A DNA stretch of 13,224 nt from the NCBI GenBank assembly GCA_041742255.1, contig JBGSIZ010000243.1, forward strand, positions 1 through 13,224, written 5' to 3'. Both the position numbers and the translations under genes were made by a program. Source of the DNA: JBGSIZ01 sp041742255 (lineage in GTDB: Bacteria > Pseudomonadota > Alphaproteobacteria > Rhodobacterales > Rhodobacteraceae). Below the pieces are notes generated by a model. It saw only the letters and a list, made by a program, of their open reading frames with translations. It had not been told where the DNA came from and ran no database searches. This document shows, piece by piece, positions 6,447 to 11,837 of this stretch. Position 1 is the first letter of the stretch. Every line of letters begins with the position of its first letter.

Positions 6447-8102
6447 ATGGCCAGCTATCAATACGTCTATTTCATGGACGGCGTGTCCAAAACCTATCCC
6501 GGCGGCAAGAAGGTGTTCGAAAACATCCGGCTCAACTTTTTGCCGGGCGTGAAAATCGGGGTGGTCGGGGTCAACGGCACCGGTAAATCCACGCTGATGC
6601 GGATCATGGCCGGCCAAGACAAGGATTTCGGGGGCGAGGCGTGGGCGGCCGAAGGGGCCACCGTGGGCTACCTGCCACAGGAACCGGAACTCGACGCGAC
6701 CTTGTCTGTGCGGGAAAACGTCATGCTGGGCGTTGCGGCAAAAAAGGCGATCCTCGATCGCTACAACGACCTCGCGATGAACTATTCGGACGAAACCGCC
6801 GATGAAATGGCAAAACTGCAAGACGAGATTGACGCCCAGAACCTCTGGGATCTCGACGCGCAGGTGGACGTCAGCATGGAGGCTTTGCGCTGCCCCCCCG
6901 ATGACGCAGACGTGACCACGCTGTCGGGCGGCGAAAAACGGCGGGTGGCCTTGTGCAAACTGCTGCTGGACGCGCCCGACATGCTGCTCCTTGACGAACC
7001 GACCAACCACCTTGACGCGGAAACTATCGCGTGGCTGCAAAACCACCTGATGGAATACAAGGGCACGATCCTGATCGTCACCCACGACCGCTATTTCCTT
7101 GACGCGATCACGTCGTGGATTCTGGAACTGGACCGGGGGGCGGGCATCCCGCACGAAGGCAACTATTCCAGCTGGCTGGAGGCCAAGGCCAAGCGGCTCG
7201 AACGCGAATCGAAAGACGACAAATCGCGGCAGAAAACGCTGGAACGCGAATTGGAATGGATGCGGCAAGGGGCCAAGGCGCGTCAGGCGAAATCCAAGGC
7301 CCGGATCAGCGCCTATAACGACATGGCCAACCAATCCGAACGGGAAAAAATGGGGCGCGCCCAGATCATCATCCCCAACGGCCCCCGTCTTGGCGACAAG
7401 GTGATCGAGGTCGAAGGCCTGAACAAGGCGATGGGCGACAAGCTCCTGATCGAAAACCTCGAATTTTCGCTGCCACCCGGCGGGATAGTGGGGGTTATCG
7501 GGCCAAACGGCGCGGGGAAATCCACGCTTTTTGGCATGTTGACCGGGCAGGTGCAGCCGGACGCGGGCACTGTGACCTATGGCGACACGGTCAAACTGTC
7601 GTATGTGGACCAGTCGCGCGACGCGCTGGCACCCGACGCGACCGTTTGGGAGGAAATCACCGGCGGGGCCGAGATCATCGAACTTGGGGCGGCGTCGATG
7701 AACTCTCGCGCTTATTGTTCGGCCTTCAACTTCAAAGGCGGGGATCAACAGAAAAAGGTCGGGTCGCTGTCGGGCGGCGAACGCAACCGGGTCCACATGG
7801 CCAAACTGTTGAAATCCGGGGGCAATGTGTTGCTCCTTGACGAACCAACCAACGATCTGGACGTGGAAACGCTCCGCGCGCTCGAGGATGCCTTGGTGGA
7901 CTTTGCAGGCTGCGCCGTCGTCATCAGCCACGACCGCTTTTTCCTCGACCGGATCTGCACGCATATCCTCGCCTTTGAAGGCGACGCGCATGTGGAATGG
8001 TTCCAGGGCAACTTCGAAGACTACGAAGAAGACAAGAAAAAGCGGCTGGGCACCGACGCGATGGAACCCAAGCGGATGAAATTCAAGAAATTCAGCCGCT
8101 GA
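6447..8102 (+). CDS. ettA: Energy-dependent translational throttle protein EttA (ABC-F ATPase)
   Basis: Cytoplasmic ABC-F protein that binds the ribosomal E site and gates the first elongation steps according to energy charge. The 551 residues match EttA length. Domain 1: Walker A GVNGTGKST at 41-49, signature LSGGEKRRV at 159-167, Walker B LLLDEPTNHLD at 180-190. The arm or P-site-contacting linker is about 240-310 (ELEWMRQGAKARQ). Domain 2: GPNGAGKST at 352-360, LSGGERNRV at 441-449, LLLDEPTNDLD at 462-472. The ending DAMEPKRMKFKKFSR closely matches the EttA C-terminus. The start ATG 6447 has GGAG six bases upstream and begins MASYQYVYFM as in EttA proteins. The frame stays open upstream to 6219, but that part overlaps the preceding gene and is not family-like. 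A weak promoter candidate (TTGCCT 6359-6364, 17 bases, TAAACG 6382-6387) spans the previous stop codon. Confidence 0.97.
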   Translation: MASYQYVYFMDGVSKTYPGGKKVFENIRLNFLPGVKIGVVGVNGTGKSTLMRIMAGQDKDFGGEAWAAEGATVGYLPQEPELDATLSVRENVMLGVAAKKAILDRYNDLAMNYSDETADEMAKLQDEIDAQNLWDLDAQVDVSMEALRCPPDDADVTTLSGGEKRRVALCKLLLDAPDMLLLDEPTNHLDAETIAWLQNHLMEYKGTILIVTHDRYFLDAITSWILELDRGAGIPHEGNYSSWLEAKAKRLERESKDDKSRQKTLERELEWMRQGAKARQAKSKARISAYNDMANQSEREKMGRAQIIIPNGPRLGDKVIEVEGLNKAMGDKLLIENLEFSLPPGGIVGVIGPNGAGKSTLFGMLTGQVQPDAGTVTYGDTVKLSYVDQSRDALAPDATVWEEITGGAEIIELGAASMNSRAYCSAFNFKGGDQQKKVGSLSGGERNRVHMAKLLKSGGNVLLLDEPTNDLDVETLRALEDALVDFAGCAVVISHDRFFLDRICTHILAFEGDAHVEWFQGNFEDYEEDKKKRLGTDAMEPKRMKFKKFSR

Positions 8103-8136
8103 CACAAGGCTGGGCGAACCGAATTCCCGGCTGAAA

Positions 8137-8163
8137 CGGGGGGGGGCACAAACCCTTTCCCCG
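8137..8163 (+). terminator. Poly-G hairpin downstream of ettA
   Basis: A run of nine G (8138-8146) can fold against CCC (8153-8155) and CCCC (8159-8162), giving about ten pairs with two G-U pairs, one bulged base and a 6-base loop. It lies 35 bases after the ettA stop. No U tract follows, so it may act as an mRNA 3'-end stabiliser or weak terminator; the strong intrinsic terminator is further on at 8263-8290. Confidence 0.35.
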
Positions 8164-8177
8164 ACTCAGTGATTTTG

Positions 8178-8290
8178 TGCTATGTACATCGGGCAGAAGC
8201 CCCTCCGTCCTGCCTCACCCCCAGCTTATCGCTTGCCGAATGGCCAGAACGAGACGCTTCCGAAACCGCCGCCATCCGTGCGGCGGTTTT
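8178..8290 (+). ncRNA. Candidate small RNA or long ettA 3' UTR
   Basis: This non-coding stretch is bounded by a possible extended -10 promoter (TGC at 8178-8180 then TATGTA at 8181-8186) and a perfect 10-bp intrinsic terminator (8263-8290). A transcript starting near 8192 would be about 100 nt. It would begin with a small stem, GGGC-AGAA-GCCC (8191-8202), followed by a pyrimidine-rich single-stranded part (CCCTCCGTCCTGCC near 8200-8213) and then the terminator. That shape is common for trans-acting sRNAs. No recognisable -35 box is present and I do not recognise a known RNA family. It may equally be the ettA 3' UTR. Confidence 0.3.
8263..8290 (+). terminator. Rho-independent terminator between ettA and the BrnA-like gene
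   Basis: Perfect 10-bp stem AAACCGCCGC (8263-8272) / GCGGCGGTTT (8280-8289) with a 7-base loop, ending in TTTT on the plus strand. On the minus strand the left arm gives a shorter T run (GGTTT), so it may also serve the convergent gene at 8303. This is one of the two clearest terminators of the window. Confidence 0.8.
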
Positions 8291-8302
8291 CGTGTGCAGG
8301 GT

Positions 8303-8656
8303 CTAGGGTTCCGCGTCCCGGCCTATCACCTCGCCCCGTCGCTTGGACACAAACTGCGGACTGTCCAGCAACCCGGCCATCTTCATCTGCGCCCATGTGG
8401 CTAGCAGGCGATTGATCCGGGCCTGATACCCGGTGCCCATGGCGCGAAACACCCGCGCGACCGAGGCATCCAGATACAAAGTCACCTTGACCTTGGGTTC
8501 TTCGACATCCAGATCGGCCTCCAGCGTGTGCCACGCATCGGGGACCTGATCGCGGACCATCTGGTCCAGAATGTCGGCCTCACCTTCCCACAATTGCCGG
8601 AACAGACGGTCACGGGCGATGCGTTCGGTTTTGGTGGCGGGTTTTGACAGGGGCAT
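8303..8656 (-). CDS. Orphan BrnA-like (DUF4415) antitoxin-family protein
   Basis: A 117-residue protein. The C-terminal half carries the BrnA/DUF4415 pattern: a strand VKVTLYLD (57-63 region), helix SVARVFRAMG, then GYQARINRLLATWAQ (76-90). This is a ribbon-helix-helix-like fold that in true BrnA binds DNA and neutralises the BrnT toxin. The N-terminal half (ERIARDRLFRQLWEGEADILDQM, PDAWHTLEADLD) is typical of a longer Rhodobacteraceae version. No BrnT-like gene lies on either side, so it is an orphan and may be a plain transcription regulator. The start at 8656 is chosen because AAGGAG lies six bases upstream; the frame stays open to an ATG at 8689 with no better site. It converges on ettA and diverges from the first cold-shock gene. 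The family is moderately sure, the function unknown. Confidence 0.75.
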   Translation of the reverse strand: MPLSKPATKTERIARDRLFRQLWEGEADILDQMVRDQVPDAWHTLEADLDVEEPKVKVTLYLDASVARVFRAMGTGYQARINRLLATWAQMKMAGLLDSPQFVSKRRGEVIGRDAEP

Positions 8657-8939
8657 AGGGGTCTCCTTTGACCCCACCATCGGCCCCAACTGTTAACCCC
8701 GCCCTGCCCCACCGTCCTGAAAACCAGACCGACGCGATACCGACGCAAAACCGCCGAAATCCGCACCGCCCTCAAACCCCCTTGCAATTCGGACGCAACA
8801 GGGCCATATGAAGCCTGCGAACGATCTTCTAAATCGACCCTTCTGTTTTCCGACTTCGGCTACAGTCCTCGATCCAGACGTGACTTAGCCAACCTGTCGC
8901 ATGTCGTGGGCAGGACGAAAAACTAGAAGGATTATTCAC
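8657..8939. promoter_or_regulatory. Divergent intergenic region with long cold-shock leader
   Basis: 283 bases without a credible gene. The left end holds the ribosome binding site of the minus-strand BrnA-like gene. The right half holds a plus-strand promoter (8782-8810) and a leader of about 120 bases for the cold-shock gene, ending in GAAGGA (8926-8931) eight bases before the ATG. Long structured 5' leaders are usual for cspA-type mRNAs and act as temperature-sensing elements. Weak pairing CCTG (8893-8896) / CAGG (8911-8914) lies near the ribosome binding site. Confidence 0.45.
8782..8810 (+). promoter_or_regulatory. Sigma-70-type promoter of the first cold-shock gene
   Basis: -35 TTGCAA (8782-8787) and -10 CATATG (8805-8810) are separated by exactly 17 bases. 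The -35 matches four of six and the -10 three of six consensus bases, which is usual for alphaproteobacterial promoters. A start near 8817 would give a leader of about 123 bases. Confidence 0.5.
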
Positions 8940-9146
8940 ATGGCCACTGGCACCGTGAAATGGTTTAACTCCACCAAAGGCTTCGGCTTTATCGCTCCCG
9001 ATGGCGGCAAAAAAGACGTGTTCGTGCACATCTCCGCTGTCGAGCGTGCTGGCCTGACTGGCCTCAAAGACGACCAGAAGGTCACCTTTGACATTGAATC
9101 CGGCCGTGACGGTCGCGAATCGGCAACGAACATCCAGCTGGCGTAA
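8940..9146 (+). CDS. Cold-shock protein CspA family (copy 1)
   Basis: 68-residue single cold-shock (OB-fold) domain protein that binds single-stranded RNA and DNA and melts mRNA structure. RNP1 is at 14-18 (GFGFI, with K13 before it) and RNP2 at 27-32 (VFVHIS); MATGTVKWFN is the classic start. The ATG at 8940 has GAAGGA eight bases upstream. The frame is open back to 8901, but that extension lies upstream of the ribosome binding site. Codons include several GCT, CGT and GGT, unlike neighbouring genes that favour GCG, CGG and GGG, which suggests high expression. It has its own promoter and terminator, so it is monocistronic. It shares 61 of 68 residues with the second copy at 9891. Confidence 0.97.
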   Translation: MATGTVKWFNSTKGFGFIAPDGGKKDVFVHISAVERAGLTGLKDDQKVTFDIESGRDGRESATNIQLA

Positions 9147-9165
9147 GCCGCTGAATTTTCGAAAC

Positions 9166-9194
9166 AAACGGCCGTCCCTCGGGGCGGCCGTTTT
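9166..9194 (+). terminator. Rho-independent terminator of the first cold-shock gene, probably bidirectional
   Basis: Twelve-pair stem AAACGGCCGTCC (9166-9177) / GGGCGGCCGTTT (9182-9193) with tetraloop CTCG and one G-U pair, followed by T and a second T run at 9198-9201. The A-rich left arm makes it usable on the minus strand too, 16 bases after the trxC stop. Confidence 0.85.
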
Positions 9195-9210
9195 GCGTTT
9201 TGCCTCCGGA

Positions 9211-9627
9211 TCAGGTCTTGATCCAGTCCATGATCGCCGTCGCTGGCATCGCGCCGGACTGCCGTTTGACCTCGCGGCCGCCCGCGAATTTCACCATCGT
9301 CGGGATGCCCCGGATACCATATTTCTGACCCGCCGCGGGTTCGGCTTCGGTGTTGAGTTTGACCAACCGCGCCCGCCCCTTCAGCCCCGTCGCCGCCTTG
9401 GAAAACTCCGGCGCCATCGTCCGGCACGGCCCACACCACGGCGCCCAGAAATCCACGACCAACGGTAAATCGTCGGTCTGCGCGGCCTTTTGCAGCGTGG
9501 CAAGGTCCACCTCGACCGCCTTGTCGCCAATCAACCCGCCCCCACAGGTCCCACATTTCGGCCCCGACCCCAGCTTGTCCTCGGGCACCCGATTCACCTG
9601 ACCACACTCCAGACACGTCACCTTCAT
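9211..9627 (-). CDS. trxC: Thioredoxin 2 (zinc-ribbon thioredoxin)
   Basis: 138-residue cytoplasmic thiol-disulfide reductase, kept reduced by thioredoxin reductase. The N-terminal zinc ribbon has the cysteine pairs C5/C8 and C25/C28, which separate TrxC from TrxA. The thioredoxin fold follows, with active site WCGPC at 64-68 and the cis-proline in GIPT (P109). The start at 9627 is preferred over the ATG at 9639: GGAGG lies five bases before the inner ATG and overlaps the outer one, and the protein then begins MKVTCLECG as is usual for TrxC. It is monocistronic between two cold-shock genes, converging on the first and diverging from the second. In E. coli trxC is induced by oxidative stress (OxyR); no OxyR site could be recognised here. 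Confidence 0.95.
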   Translation of the reverse strand: MKVTCLECGQVNRVPEDKLGSGPKCGTCGGGLIGDKAVEVDLATLQKAAQTDDLPLVVDFWAPWCGPCRTMAPEFSKAATGLKGRARLVKLNTEAEPAAGQKYGIRGIPTMVKFAGGREVKRQSGAMPATAIMDWIKT

Positions 9628-9890
9628 CGTTGCCTCCATTCACATCATGAATATCAAATATGTTGCACCCGTGCCCCGCGCAAGTCCCCCACATCCGGCC
9701 CATCGGCACGGTCAAGCCGACGGTGCCCGCCCCCTCCGATGATCTTGATTTTTTATCGAAAATCTCCATAATTTATCGGGCGACGTGACCACTATCGACC
9801 CTGTCTCCCTCTGCGGCCCAGTTGTTCGATCAGCGACGGACGAGCCGGACCGCTGCATCCCGCGAGCGGCAAGACAACAGGAGACGACGG
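9628..9890. promoter_or_regulatory. Divergent region between trxC and the second cold-shock gene
   Basis: 263 bases without a credible gene. Its left end is AT-rich (9641-9663) and may hold the minus-strand trxC promoter: TTGCGC (9683-9678), 17 bases, TATTTG (9660-9655), a weak match. A second AT-rich island at 9743-9776 holds the plus-strand cold-shock promoter. The remaining 112 bases before 9891 form a leader ending in AGGAG (9879-9883), seven bases from the ATG. Confidence 0.4.
9745..9772 (+). promoter_or_regulatory. Sigma-70-type promoter of the second cold-shock gene, with internal inverted repeat
   Basis: -35 TTGATT (9745-9750, four of six) and -10 CATAAT (9767-9772, five of six) with a 16-base spacer, in one of the most AT-rich stretches of the window. 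A perfect 6-bp inverted repeat GATTTT (9747-9752) / AAAATC (9759-9764) overlaps the -35 and fills the spacer, a fitting place for a repressor operator. A start near 9779 gives a leader of about 112 bases. Confidence 0.6.
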
Positions 9891-10097
9891 ATGGCCACTG
9901 GCACCGTGAAATGGTTCAACACCACAAAAGGATACGGTTTTATCGCGCCCGATGGCGGCAAAAAGGATGTGTTCGTGCACATTTCGGCGGTGGAACGGTC
10001 GGGCCTGACGGGTCTGAAAGACAACCAAAAGGTGACCTTTGATATCGAGTCGAGCCGCGATGGCCGCGAATCGGCGGTCAACATCGTTCTGGCCTGA
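9891..10097 (+). CDS. Cold-shock protein CspA family (copy 2)
   Basis: 68-residue single cold-shock domain nucleic-acid chaperone with RNP1 (KGYGFI, 13-18) and RNP2 (VFVHIS, 27-32). It differs from copy 1 at only seven positions: S11T, F15Y, A37S, D45N, G55S, T63V and Q66V. F15Y changes an RNA-stacking aromatic conservatively. The ATG at 9891 has AGGAG seven bases upstream. Codon choice is ordinary for the region (GCG, TCG, CGG), unlike copy 1, suggesting lower or conditional expression. It has a different promoter and leader, so the two copies are probably regulated separately. A GC-rich hairpin lies 29 bases after the stop. Confidence 0.97.
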   Translation: MATGTVKWFNTTKGYGFIAPDGGKKDVFVHISAVERSGLTGLKDNQKVTFDIESSRDGRESAVNIVLA

Positions 10098-10126
10098 CAC
10101 CACAATATCGTCCGGCCTCGTGGGTC

Positions 10127-10154
10127 CGCGGGCGCATCACCAGACGCGCCCGCG
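10127..10154. terminator. GC-rich hairpin between converging cold-shock and dodecin genes
   Basis: Perfect 9-bp stem CGCGGGCGC (10127-10135) / GCGCCCGCG (10146-10154) with a 10-base loop, between the stop codons of two convergent genes. It is followed on the plus strand by AAAGATAAAATT and has no U tract on either strand, so it is a weak or Rho-assisted terminator at best. Confidence 0.45.
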
Positions 10155-10165
10155 AAAGATAAAAT

Positions 10166-10369
10166 TCAGTCTTCCAGAACGAACGTCACCTTCATCGCGA
10201 CCCGGTATTCGTCAACCTTGCCGTCTTTGACCGTGACCTTTTGTTCGGACACCCATGCGCTTTGGATGCCTTTCAGGGTTTTGGACGCCTGAATGACACC
10301 TTGTTCTACGGCATCATCGAACGACTTGTGCGATGACGAGATGATTTCGATAACCTTTGCAACCGACAT
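10166..10369 (-). CDS. Dodecin, flavin-binding protein
   Basis: 67-residue protein that forms hollow dodecamers storing or quenching riboflavin and FMN (some relatives bind coenzyme A as well). The whole sequence fits the family: MSVAKVIEIISSSHKSFDDA, then SKTLKGIQSAWVSEQKVTV with the flavin-stacking tryptophan W39, and the ending EYRVAMKVTFVLED. The start at 10369 is chosen because AAGGAG lies six bases upstream; the frame is open to 10399, but the extra ten residues are not family-like. It is a single gene next to cold-shock and thioredoxin genes, which suits a general stress or flavin-protection role, though that link is inference. Confidence 0.95.
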   Translation of the reverse strand: MSVAKVIEIISSSHKSFDDAVEQGVIQASKTLKGIQSAWVSEQKVTVKDGKVDEYRVAMKVTFVLED

Positions 10370-10459
10370 GGCGCTCTCCTTGTAAATGTAACGTCCCACG
10401 ACCCTAGGGGGGTTATTCGGGTTCGTCCATCGGACGGCGGCGGCCCTCCGCCCATGGGC

Positions 10460-11101
10460 TCACTCGACGCCTGAAATCAGGTCCAACACCGCCGGGCCCA
10501 TGGCCGCCACAATCTGCGTCACGCCGTCCGCATTAGGGTGGATGCCGTCCGCCTGCATATAGGCGGCGCGGGCCGCGCCGGTATCCCCCCCCGCCGTCAA
10601 CCCGGCAAAGAAGGACGGGAACAAATCCGCGCCAAAATCGACGGCAAGGTCGGGATACATCGCGTCAAATTGTGATTTGTAATCAGGGCCATAGTTGTTG
10701 GACACCACCAACCCCACCAACAGAACCTCGACCCCTGCAGCCTTTGCAGCCTCCAGAATACCGCGCAGGTTTTCCCGGCTCACGGCCGGATCAATCCCGC
10801 GCAGGAAATCATTGCCGCCCAGCGCTACAATCATCGCGTCCACATCCGGCGTCAGGGTCCACGCAGCCCGGCTCAATCCGCCCGCTGTCGTATCCCCGGA
10901 CACGCCTGCGTTCACCACGGTCACATCGGCGCCTTGGGCTGTCAGCCATTCCTGCAACTGCGGCACGAACCCATCGTTAACCGGCAGGCCATACCCTTGG
11001 GTAAGGCTGTCGCCGAGTGCCGCAATGGTCAGCGTTTCGGCCTGCGCGACACCCGCCGTCAGCACGATCATCAATCCGAGGTTGCGGGCCTGCCGTATCA
11101 C
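10460..11101 (-). CDS. tesA: Arylesterase / TesA-type SGNH hydrolase
   Basis: Predicted periplasmic esterase or thioesterase/lysophospholipase of the GDSL (SGNH) family. From the GTG at 11101 it has 213 residues: a Sec signal peptide (MIRQARN, hydrophobic LGLMIVLTAGV, cleavage after AQA at about 21) and a mature domain starting ETLTIAALGDSL. Block residues are the nucleophile S32 in GDSL, Gly in NAGVSG (64-69), N97 in GGND, and D185/H188 in DGIHP. The start is uncertain. In-frame ATGs at 11143 and 11155 would lengthen the N-terminus, and both would overlap the divergent ATPase gene, whose own ATG is at 11142. GTG gives the cleanest signal peptide but has no good Shine-Dalgarno sequence. The divergent pairing with ybbA-ybbP is the same as in E. 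coli. Confidence 0.92.
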   Translation of the reverse strand: MIRQARNLGLMIVLTAGVAQAETLTIAALGDSLTQGYGLPVNDGFVPQLQEWLTAQGADVTVVNAGVSGDTTAGGLSRAAWTLTPDVDAMIVALGGNDFLRGIDPAVSRENLRGILEAAKAAGVEVLLVGLVVSNNYGPDYKSQFDAMYPDLAVDFGADLFPSFFAGLTAGGDTGAARAAYMQADGIHPNADGVTQIVAAMGPAVLDLISGVE

Positions 11102-11141
11102 CCCATATGCAGTCCATCGACCCCAACCAAAGGCCGCCCGC

Positions 11142-11837
11142 ATGACCGCCCCCATCCTGTCCCTGACCAATGCCAAACTGTCGCTGCGTGGAAACGCGGG
11201 GACGGTCGATATCCTGCACGGCATCACGCTGGATGTCATGCCGGGGGAAACCTTGGGTTTGGTCGGGCCTAGCGGATCAGGCAAATCGTCACTCCTCATG
11301 CTTATGGGCGGTCTGGAACAGGCCACGGGCGGCACGGTCATGGCGCTTGGTCACGACCTTACCGCGATGAACGAAGACGGGTTGGCCCGCTTCCGCAGGG
11401 ACAATATGGGGGTTGTGTTCCAATCCTTCCACCTCATCCCGACAATGACCGCATTGGAAAATGTGGCGACCCCACTGGAATTGGCGGGCGTGCGCGATGC
11501 GTTCCCCCGTGCGGCGGCGGAATTGGCGGCCGTCGGGCTCGCGTCCCGCGCGGATCACTATCCGTCGCAGATGTCGGGCGGCGAACAACAACGGGTGGCA
11601 CTCGCCCGGGCGTCCGCCCCCCGCCCCCGCATCCTCTTGGCCGATGAACCCACCGGCAATCTGGACGAGGCAAATGGCCGCGCGATCATCGACCTGTTGT
11701 TCGACCTGCGCGACAAACACGGCGCCACGCTCATCATGGTCACCCACTCTGCCGACCTTGCCGCCCGATGTGACCGGGTGGTGCGGTTGCGCGATGGCCG
11801 GATCGACACGACTGCACAGGCGAGGGCGGCAGAATGA
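11142..11837 (+). CDS. ybbA: ABC transporter ATPase, YbbA / LolD-MacB type
   Basis: 231-residue cytoplasmic ATPase that powers the permease encoded next. Motifs: Walker A GPSGSGKSS (42-50), Q-loop Q94 in VVFQSFHLIPTMTALENV, signature SGGEQQRVALARA (145-157), Walker B ILLADEP (164-170), D-loop GNLDE and H-loop H202. The QSFHLIPTMTALENV segment and the ending LAARCDRVVRLRDGRI match E. coli YbbA closely. MacB/LolD/YbbA proteins are mechanotransmission or lipid-handling transporters rather than classic importers; the YbbA-YbbP substrate is not firmly known. The ATG at 11142 has AAGG nine bases upstream. The frame is open back to 10695, but that part lies inside tesA on the other strand. The stop overlaps the permease start (ATGA). 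Confidence 0.93.
   Translation: MTAPILSLTNAKLSLRGNAGTVDILHGITLDVMPGETLGLVGPSGSGKSSLLMLMGGLEQATGGTVMALGHDLTAMNEDGLARFRRDNMGVVFQSFHLIPTMTALENVATPLELAGVRDAFPRAAAELAAVGLASRADHYPSQMSGGEQQRVALARASAPRPRILLADEPTGNLDEANGRAIIDLLFDLRDKHGATLIMVTHSADLAARCDRVVRLRDGRIDTTAQARAAE

Noticed and set aside
6381..8105. Minus-strand open frame of 574 codons
   Set aside because: It is the full antisense of ettA. The EttA motifs and ribosome binding site settle the coding strand.
8177..8415. Two short plus-strand frames downstream of ettA
   Set aside because: They cross the strong terminator and the end of the convergent BrnA-like gene and lack ribosome binding sites.
8657..8787. Possible second gene (BrnT-like toxin) beside the BrnA-like gene
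   Set aside because: The minus-strand frames upstream of 8656 show no BrnT features and no start with a ribosome binding site; the space is taken by promoter and leader DNA.
10695..11141. Upstream extension of the ybbA frame
   Set aside because: It runs antisense through tesA and reads Thr/Pro/Ser-rich noise; YbbA proteins begin near the MTAPILSL start.
11156..11341. Upstream extension of the tesA frame
   Set aside because: It runs antisense through ybbA including its Walker A region and would bury the signal peptide far inside the protein.
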